Of a stretch of 64,000 bases of DNA, positions 40,387-64,000 are shown in pieces. Made by a program: the position numbers and the translations under genes. Each line of letters begins with the position of its first letter. Positions within the stretch are counted from its first letter, which is position 1. The stretch lies in assembly GCF_035046505.1 (NCBI RefSeq), contig NC_089829.1:33399460-33463459 (forward strand). The letters are read 5' to 3'. This stretch comes from Tiliqua scincoides. Lineage: Eukaryota; Chordata; Lepidosauria; Squamata; Scincidae. The notes below the pieces were generated by a model. The model saw nothing but the letters and a program-made list of their open reading frames with translations, was not told where the DNA came from and did no database searches.

Positions 40387-43184
40387 TTTATTATTCTTTA
40401 AGTTGTAGGTACATTTAAAAAGTCATCCAAGTACAGTATGTGGAGCACCGGTTTGGGGGGGACGACGACAAATCAAACCTACAAGCATGCATCACAATGG
40501 CAGAAAAGGCCTTGAGTCAGAGACTTGCATAAAAAGAAAAATAAAGTCAATATCATAAGAATGTCTCATTTCTTAGGGTGCAGTCCACAAACTGGTTCTG
40601 TGGAAGTATATATGTGAAGGTCAGTTCTGGGATAGATTTCAGCGAATGGCCATCTTGAATCAAGCACAACTGCATTAAACGCTCTCAAAGTACACACAAA
40701 TGTGGCAAGTCGACTGTAGTGCGATTACACTATTCTCGATGAAATACAGAAGAACAATCACCCATACATTCTCCCTTGCAATACTAGAAACCTAAAAGGC
40801 ACCATAAAAGATTGCATTTTTCTAAACAAAACAGAAGGCTAGGCCAGTATCCTTGATTTAAAAGTAAACCACAAGGATCACTGCCTCCATTTTAAAAACA
40901 TGGTAGGAGAAAGAAAAAAACTCTAAAACACCTGCAAAAGTGTTGTTTAGAAATATGTAAACCTTGTATCATTTCCAGGAACACTGGGTGTAAACACAAG
41001 GTAAATACAAACCCCACTGGCTTATTAAACTATCCTCCCAGCCCCCCCACCCATGAAAAAAATCTCTACTTACAAAAATATTTAAAAATATTTAGGAACT
41101 GCTAGAGCACAGAATTTTCTTGGCAGCACCTCCTAAGCAGTGAGCCTAAAGCCTGATGGAAGAAAAAGTGCAATTGCTTTGGGATTTTGTTTCTATTTTT
41201 TTCTAAGAGTGAAATTTGCTTTACCCTCTTAGTACAGATTAGCTTTTCATTGCTTCAGAGTTCCATAAATGCTCAAGGAAGCCTGCCAGACACAGCGCTG
41301 GCAAGCTAAGTGTTCATTCAGGATTAGGTATTCAATCTGCCCTTCCTCACCTGGTACCAGATAGATGGCAGACTCGGGCTACACTATTGTCTATTCTGAC
41401 TATTTCCAGGGCCAATGTTTGCTCCATCCATTGTGAATGAATCCTCTTTGCCTCTCCGGAATAAGTTCAGTTCTACAGTGAAGAAGATACAGTGGCCAGT
41501 GGTCTCCACCCAAAATGGACCAACCTGCTTTATCCAGTGTGGCAATTCACCTGACCCTCTTCTAGGAACTTGGGTCAGTACCAATTATAATACAAAACAT
41601 TAATTTGGCAGAATATTCAAGATAGGACAGATCAGTGAACAAATAAGGGGAATTCCATAAAATCAATCCCAATGAGACCAACATGAGAGATTCCTGGATG
41701 TGACCTCATGACAGGGAACTCGAAGTAGCCAGCTTTGCTCTGGTCTGCAACACGAAAGACCTTCTCACGTCCTTGCCCTGAAGTTTTTGCTTTTCCAAAA
41801 TTATCGCTTTTGCCTTGGGGAAACATTGTGGGTGAGCAGAAGTTACACTTCTTGAGTGCAAAAGGCCAAAGTAAATCATTTAAGCAACTGGAATTCTATT
41901 GGCTGACAATTCATTTGACACTCGGACCATTTGTCTCAGAACACTTTGGACAAACTTTGAATGAGGTTAGAGTACAACAGATTAATGTTTGCACAGAGCT
42001 ACCAGTTTGGTGTCTGTTTTGGTTAAACACAAACCCTGCTAGGGAGCTGAATATTCAGACAAGACTAGTAGTAACTAGTCAGATTGGACCCTTGCTTACT
42101 GCCAAGTCTCCATGTCCCTTCAATCTTGGCCCTGTTATTACCAAAACCCAAGAACAGTATTAAGCTAAGACAGGCAGTTAATTTGGTATACAGACACACA
42201 CTCATCCAATGTTGACATCTTCTGTTTACTGTCATACTGGGATGGATTCTAATTAGCAGCAGAGAATGACTTCCTCTCCCCTACTTAAATAATTTACTCA
42301 TCTAAGAACTAAAGCAGAACCTTGCCAAATGCAAGCAGGACACGTCCTCTCCTAATTATTTTTTGTTCTATAACCCCTCCTCCCTTATTCCCAGGCTCTC
42401 AATTTCTTTGCCCACATTTATAAACAGAAGATAAATTGGCATCATTTTCCATGCAAAGACCCTGATGCTACAATTCTCATGCTGGGCTTGGCTAAAAAAA
42501 AAAAGTAGCCTTTATTGGGCTGCCAGAGCAAGATACTGGCAATTTCTTACATCCTGAAATAAAAGCACATACCTATTGCGCACAGCATGTTCAAATTCTC
42601 AGCATGAACAGGATGATCCTGGGCCCAATCCACCACAACCTTCTCCTATGCAAGTTTCAATGAAGTGAACAGGAGTTGCATGAGAGTTCATGCAAACAAT
42701 ATTAAACTTTAGAGCTGTTTAAAGACAGATCATAGACAGTGATGCTTTCTAAGGTACAGAAGGTGTGGCATTTTAAGTATAGAAAAGGCTGTTTATTGAC
42801 ACTGAATTGATTTCATTTTGCTAACATTTTTAAAGAAGAGATTTGGAAACATCACTGTTTTCAAACAAAGACAGTGTTAAGAATTCTTATAAGGAACTAC
42901 CCTATCTTAGTCAGGCCATCCACACATACTAAGATTATAATTTCTGGTCAAGGCACAAAATTGTACTCTTCAGTTCTTGCCCTTGTTTCCATCCCTTTCC
43001 ATAAAAATTAAAATAGAACAAAATATTTCACAGTAGACATTAGGATGGATGTACTCAGATTTCATGACTGGGATCTAATGAACTTATTGTGGATTTGATT
43101 AAAGATTAGAAAGCACATTTTTCCCATCACAGCTTTGTTTTCCTTCCCAGACTCGCTCCAGGAAAAAGAAATTCTTTGTTTTGC
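40387..43184 (-). other. GPT2: Probable GPT2 3'UTR with distal poly(A) signal
   Basis: About 2.8 kb after the stop with almost no recognisable repeats, unlike the repeat-dense DNA to its left. AATAAA on the minus strand at 40392-40387 is a plausible distal signal. The extent is inferred from the repeat-free block and this signal. Confidence 0.5.
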
Positions 43185-58870
<15,686 letters not shown>

Positions 58871-60640
58871 CTAAGGTGAAAAGGGCGTAAACAGTTAATG
58901 AAAGCTGTGCAGAAGCAGGTCTAATTTGGAGAATGCAATGTTTGGCTTCTATGCACATCATCCTTCGCAAGTCATGCATTTGCCGGTTGGTGGATCTCCA
59001 CAAAGTCACAGAGTTCAAGGGTTCATACTGCAATCAGGAATTTAAGAAAACAAACAACCCACCCTTGCACTGAGAAGCATTGTACAGCACTTGACTGGGG
59101 AGAAAAATGTACCTGCCAAGGCAGAAGGACGAGTAAGCAATTAGTTGCTTCAATGCCTTTTTAACCTTTTTCTATGGGGAAAAATAAAGATTCTCAGGCC
59201 ATCTTAGGTGACAGTGTCGCTACACAGAGATATTGTCCCTGGATCCAACCCATGGCCTCCCTGCTCCCCATTATATCCTCTTCCTTCCCCTCCTGCTGAC
59301 TTAGGTGCTATGGCAGGTGATGGGAGAGCTGACATTGTGTGTGGGAAGGGCTCAGCCTGCCCACTGGCATCCTGGCAGTGCACTACTGAGCGTGCTGTCA
59401 GACAGCATTTTATTGTGCTTTTTCAGCAGCTAGCGCTTGAGGAAAGCGCATTCCACCAGTGCTCACTGCCCATAAGATTGGGCCATGTAGCACTTATTTA
59501 CACTGAAAGCTTCTTTTGTGGCTCTGATCTCTTACAATTTCATACTGTGCTTGGTACAAAAGGGAGTTCTGGGAGCTCCTGCTATTAAAATATACTAATG
59601 CCCCATAATCTCGGCAATCTACAGAGTCAGTGGTTTGGCTTTTTAACTACATATTCAATTATTTTTCCCAGTGACAATGAAACTTACTGTGAGAAAAACT
59701 GATGGACATTGACTTGCAACTCCTTTCAAAAACTAAAAATCATGTGAGGACATCTTGCCTAGTGAAAGGTTAACAAACATTTATAATATTTAATCAGCCC
59801 CTGAAATAACAAACACTTTTTATCCAAATAATTCACTTGTTTGCTTGTTCTTAGTCTCCCCTCAAGAATGATAAAGAATGGAATTAAGAGCATGTTTTTA
59901 TTTTCCAGAGAACCATCATTGGAGATTGTTAATGTAGCAATGGCTGCCACGGATACAGGGTTGAAGATATTCAAGACATGCAGCTCAGCACACTAAAAGC
60001 ATGTTATTACAGATGAGACAACTCAGAACCCCTTCCTGTTCAGATCTGAAGCACAGGCAATAACGCAAGGGCCATCCAGAAACCAACAGTGAAGAAAAAC
60101 ACCACTCAGAGATCCAATTTCATTGATGTAGGACCTCTCTGGGAGAAAATCTTCTGTCATATTAAAAGGACTTAATTTCTGAGCCAAAAGTAACATGCTG
60201 GAATACAGGAGGGTAAGAACTTCTCCTGGCTAGGTTTCTTGGCATGGCAGACAGAAATCCAGTTGATGAAACATCCCACCCACCCACCCACGCATGTCAG
60301 GAGAAGCTTCAAATCTGCTTTTTAAATGCAGAACAACTGTCTTTCAGGCAAAGGAGCTGTACAAGAAAGAGCCATTGATAACTCTAAGACAGAGTGCATT
60401 GACCACTTGCAGTGTCCTCTCCTTTCTCTCACCCTTGAATAAAAACCAACTAGTCCCAAAATTCATTTAGGATTAGAGAGAAAAACTAGGTCAGAGGATG
60501 ACAGACTATCCTCAATCAATACTCTGGGTCACTAAACACTGGGCCCTACCATTTAACCTTCAGTAATTAAAATAAACTTTAATCAAACAGAGGTGTCCCA
60601 ATTAAGCATATGCAAAATATTAATTTTCATGCAACCACTT
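58871..60640. other. GPT2 intron, nothing assigned
   Basis: No exon matching the missing N-terminal GPT2 part was found on the minus strand, and no clear repeat. Confidence 0.5.
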
Positions 60641-60641
60641 A

Positions 60642-60842
60642 GGGTGCAAGCCTAACCCCTTAAGTCAGTGCTTTCCAGCACTGGCATAGCGGTGCCCATA
60701 GGACATGTGCTGCATCCTGCAGTTGGGTGTCACTCACGGAGGCCTCCTCAAAGTAAGGGAATGTTTGTTCCCTTACCTCAGAGCTGCATTGCCCTTATGA
60801 CAGTGCTGGAAAGCACTGACATAAGGGGTTAGGATTGCGTCC
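60642..60842. mobile_element. 200-bp MITE with TTA target duplication
   Basis: Sister of 39283-39482: ends GGGTGCAAGCCTAACCCC and GGGGTTAGGATTGCGTCC, tta on both sides; arms GTCAGTGCTTTCCAGCACTG and CAGTGCTGGAAAGCACTGAC. Confidence 0.82.
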
Positions 60843-60849
60843 TTAGTAG

Positions 60850-62687
60850 CTTAAAAGAGGCATTCTCCTTCCTTTTACACATACAAAACCCCTGTTCCAA
60901 GATGGTGCTGCTACAACACACCATTGAGAACAAAGAAAGGAGCCTTCTCATTTTAGAACTATTGGTTTATTCACCTGCAGGTTTCACATTCGATTAAGCA
61001 ACTAAACTCAAATGATTAACCAACAAAGATTCCTATTGCAAAGTTAGAATGTCTGAAACCAATTTCTAAGTAACTATGCACTCTAAAACTGCAATCCTTT
61101 GCTATATGTGGTAATAAAACAAATTCACTCAATGAAACTGAGTCCACACACACAGGATTGGGCTTCTTCTCCCATGAGAACAGAAAGTCAATTTAAGCAT
61201 GAGTGGATTCAGCATTCCACTAGACTAATACAGTTTTTTTTTAATGCACTAAAATTACCTACCCTTGGGGCACCAAAGCAACCAAGAACCTTAAGGCCTG
61301 AATTAGCAATTTAATCTCCCGTTATCAAGAAGCTCATCACAGATACAACTGCCTTGCTTGTCACACCAACTGCAGCTTGTGTTGGTGAGACTTGTGTGTA
61401 ATTCAAGTTGACAAGAGCTGTCATGGAAGGGGGAGGATGACAGAGCCTAGATATTGACCTCAAGTGGCACTAGATTTTACTTTGATGAGTTGTACGGCTT
61501 CCTATAATGCATGATGTAAGAAGAGTATTTCATAACAAAATCCAATTCGAAAGGACAAGCTTGAGAGTGTTTCACAAGTTGCCTTGGGCTACAATCCTAC
61601 TTACCTAGGAGTAAGCTCCACTGAACAAAATGGGACTTATTTCTGGATAAACATGGATAGGATTGAGCTGCTAATTTAACAAAAATAAATGCAGACCTGA
61701 TCTTCTGTTGAGACAGTACCATGGAAATCTAGGAATATTTGAATATTTTAGTTGTAATATGCTTTTGCTTTTAAAACGTTATATAACACTTGAGAGATGT
61801 CAATGTACATTACCCCTTCTATTAAGGCAGCTTTGAAAGAAGACTGCTTAATTTGGATTAATTTGCAAGGCAGAGAGGGAAAAAGAAAGCCTTGGATATT
61901 TTAGGCTGTACAACTAGTACACTACATTCTTCTGTAGAATCAATGGATCCAACATGAATATAGAAGATTTAGCATGGGGACCACACTGCATATCATTAAA
62001 CAGAACATGGCTATTGCAATCTTTACCAGAACTATCCATCTTATTGCTGTTAGGGGAGAGATTATCCCCTTTCCATGAAAAGGTCTGAAGAACAGAAAAA
62101 TCTGAGACTCCCAGCCAATAAATCCATTTGTCACTTACAGGTTTCCACTGGTATGAGCCCTACAACCAAAATACTGCCGCATATTCATGGTCATAGCCAT
62201 GAAATGGCCCAGAGAGACTATTTGACCAATATATACTGTAAGAACAGGGAGAAGGAGCAGAGCTAATATATTTATTAGGTACACATTTACAAGGCAGGGG
62301 CATTATTTGTTATGAAAAAACAAGTAAGATTCTAGATTCTGGTTGAGTCTTGTCTTTGGCGCATTTCCATGTATGCACTCAAGAGAATTTCTTCCAATAA
62401 AACGTGAAGCACTAAATACTTTTGGAGCTGCTCCAAACAAAACCAGCCCAGACTCATCCAATCTTTCACATCTTTGGGTGGGCACATCAGTTCTTCATTT
62501 AGCCCAGAAAAGCCCCTTGTGTGTTGATGACATATACAAATCTTAAAGAATACACTTCCCAAGGCAGATGCATCTCATTTCTTTTCTACACCAAGCACGC
62601 AAAGAGTTTTCTTAGGTATTCCCAAAGGCAGGTTTCTACAGTAACTTTTGTCCTTCTTTTGAAACCATGCTTCTATACAGTATACAC
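60850..62687. other. GPT2 intron with one palindromic repeat
   Basis: An AGTAAG-type copy at 61584-61671 (GGGCTACAATCCTACTTACC to GATAGGATTGAGC). Nothing else assigned. Confidence 0.55.
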
Positions 62688-62689
62688 CA

Positions 62690-62751
62690 GTGGTTCCCAA
62701 ACTGTGGGTTAGGACTCACTGATGGGTTGTGACTTGATTTTTGGTCAGCCA
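62690..62751. mobile_element. hAT-type element, left end only (interrupted by CR1)
   Basis: Begins CAGTGGTTCCCAAACTGTGG like the copy at 765. A reverse-oriented CR1 starts at about 62752; the other end is outside the window. Confidence 0.6.
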
Positions 62752-64000
62752 AAGAACATAAGAAAAACCCTGCTGGATCAGGCCCAGGGCCCATCTATTT
62801 CAGCTTCCTGTATCTCACAGTAACCTACCACATGGCTCAGGGAGCAGACAAGGTATCTTGCTGCCACTCCCCTGCATCTGGCATTCTATTTACCCTTGCA
62901 CCCCCTCAACAAGGACACCAGACTGCACTTGGGTTTAACTTGGGCCACTTCATTAAACACAAGTAACCAATTTTTAAAGCATGAAACCTACTGAACACAC
63001 CTTACCTCCCTTACCAGTCTGGGGTAGGGAAAAAAATTGCCACCCATGGCCTATTCAGATGATAAAAAAAAATTCCTACCCAGGCCTCATGATGAGTGAC
63101 CTGCTAATCTCAGACTGTACGTACCCATCATGCCTTGTAACTTGTGATGGGGTTTTCCTCCAGAAATCTGTCCAATCCACTTTTAAAGGCATCTAGGCCA
63201 GACACGAACTCCGACACTCTTTCTCTCGATACCGTGCTAAAGAAACGCATCGGTAAAGCAGCTACCACATTTTCCAGACTCACAAAGAGAGTCTGGTCCA
63301 ACAAGAAGCTGACAGAACATACCAAGATCCAGGTCTACAGAGCTTGCGTCCTGAGTACACTTCTGTACTGCAGCGAATCATGGACTCTTCGCTCACAACA
63401 GGAGAGGAAACTGAACGCCTTCTACATGCACTGCCTCCGATGCATCCTTGGCATCACCTGGCAGGACAAAGTTCCACAGTCCTGGAACGAGCTGGAATCC
63501 CTAGCATGTATGCACTGCTGAAACAGAGACACCTGCATTGGCTCAGTCATGTCATGAGAACAGGCGATGGCCGGATCCCAAAGGATCTCCTCTATGGAGA
63601 ACTCGTGCAGGGAAAGTGCCCTACAGGTAGACCACAGCTGCAATACAAGGACATCTGCAAGAGGGCCTTAGGAGTGGACCTTAACAGGTGGGAAACCCTA
63701 GCCTCTGAGCAGCCCGCTTGGAGGCAGGCTGTGCAGCATGGCCTTTCCCAGTTTGAAGAGACACTTAGCCAACAGTCTGAGGCAAAGAAGGAAGGCCCAT
63801 AGCCAGGGTGACAGACCAGGGACAGACTGCACTTGCTCCCAGTGTGGAAGGGATTGTCACTCCCGAATCGGCCTTTTCAGCTACACTAGACGCTGCGCCA
63901 GAACCACCATTCAGAGCGCGATACCATAGTCTTTCGAGACTGAAGGCTGCCAACTATAAGGCCAGACACCATCACCACCTCCTGGGTGATGGAAAGGGTG
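62752..64000 (-). mobile_element. CR1 LINE 3' fragment, split by a LINE and cut by the window edge
   Basis: AAGAACATAAGAAAAACCCT and GCTGGATCAGGCCC mark the reversed CR1 3' end. CR1 sequence stops at 63205 and resumes at 63959 (CCAGACACCATCACCACCTCC). Confidence 0.85.
63206..63958 (+). mobile_element. 5'-truncated non-LTR LINE (RT C-terminal part plus zinc-finger end) with 11-bp TSD
   Basis: Translates with about two frame changes into KKRIGKAATTFSRLTKRVWS, IQVYRACVLSTLLYCSESWT, LRCILGITWQDKVPQSW, GRIPKDLLYGELVQGKCPTG, and an end CSQCGRDCHSRIGLFSYTRRC-type finger. This pattern is typical of the ORF2 C-terminus of a non-LTR element that is not CR1; I do not name the clade. It ends with the tail GTCTTTCGAGACTGAAGGCT. 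aggccagacac at 63195-63205 is repeated at 63959-63969. Confidence 0.9.

Overview
The window is vertebrate nuclear DNA, most likely from a squamate reptile (probably a lizard). The signs are intron-rich host genes, many CR1 LINE fragments, 5S rRNA-derived and tRNA-derived SINEs, old MIR/L2 remnants, many short hAT-type non-autonomous elements, and a short near-palindromic repeat centred on AGTAAGCCCCATTGA. The lineage call is inference from repeat content and gene order. I saw no bacterial operon, CRISPR array, phage or plasmid structure, and no LTR element.

Three host genes can be built exon by exon. (1) DNAJA2, + strand, is complete: nine coding exons, 3878-20709, 411 aa, a type-A HSP40 co-chaperone with a CpG-island promoter and a 3'UTR. 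(2) A Borealin-family gene, read as CDCA9 (Borealin-2/Dasra-A), - strand, is complete: nine coding exons, 35575-26683, 251 aa, a chromosomal passenger complex subunit. (3) GPT2, - strand, is partial: the last ten coding exons, 58870-43185, 442 aa of a PLP-dependent alanine aminotransferase. Its first coding exons lie beyond the right edge. DNAJA2 and CDCA9 converge tail to tail; CDCA9 and GPT2 run head to tail. DNAJA2 and GPT2 are also neighbours in mammals, so the extra gene between them is the main difference in gene order. The three proteins share no pathway.

Layout: 1-3700 is repeat-rich flank (nested hAT elements, a tandemly duplicated CR1 fragment, a five-copy palindromic array ending just before the DNAJA2 CpG island). 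3878-21320 is DNAJA2, with a pyrimidine-rich minisatellite in intron 1. 21320-26570 is intergenic. 26570-35760 is CDCA9. 35760-40380 is intergenic and full of nested elements. 40387-58870 is GPT2, with a nearly complete CR1 carrying an uninterrupted 959-codon ORF2 in an intron. 58871-64000 is GPT2 intron ending in a LINE inserted inside a CR1, flanked by an 11-bp duplication.

I found no convincing new multi-gene system. The best second-look items are about mobile elements: a LINE and a 5S rRNA-headed SINE that share the same 3' tail, with target-site duplications visible on several copies; a palindromic-repeat family that appears to share ends with TTA-flanked MITEs; and a minisatellite-CR1 junction present at two places 33 kb apart.
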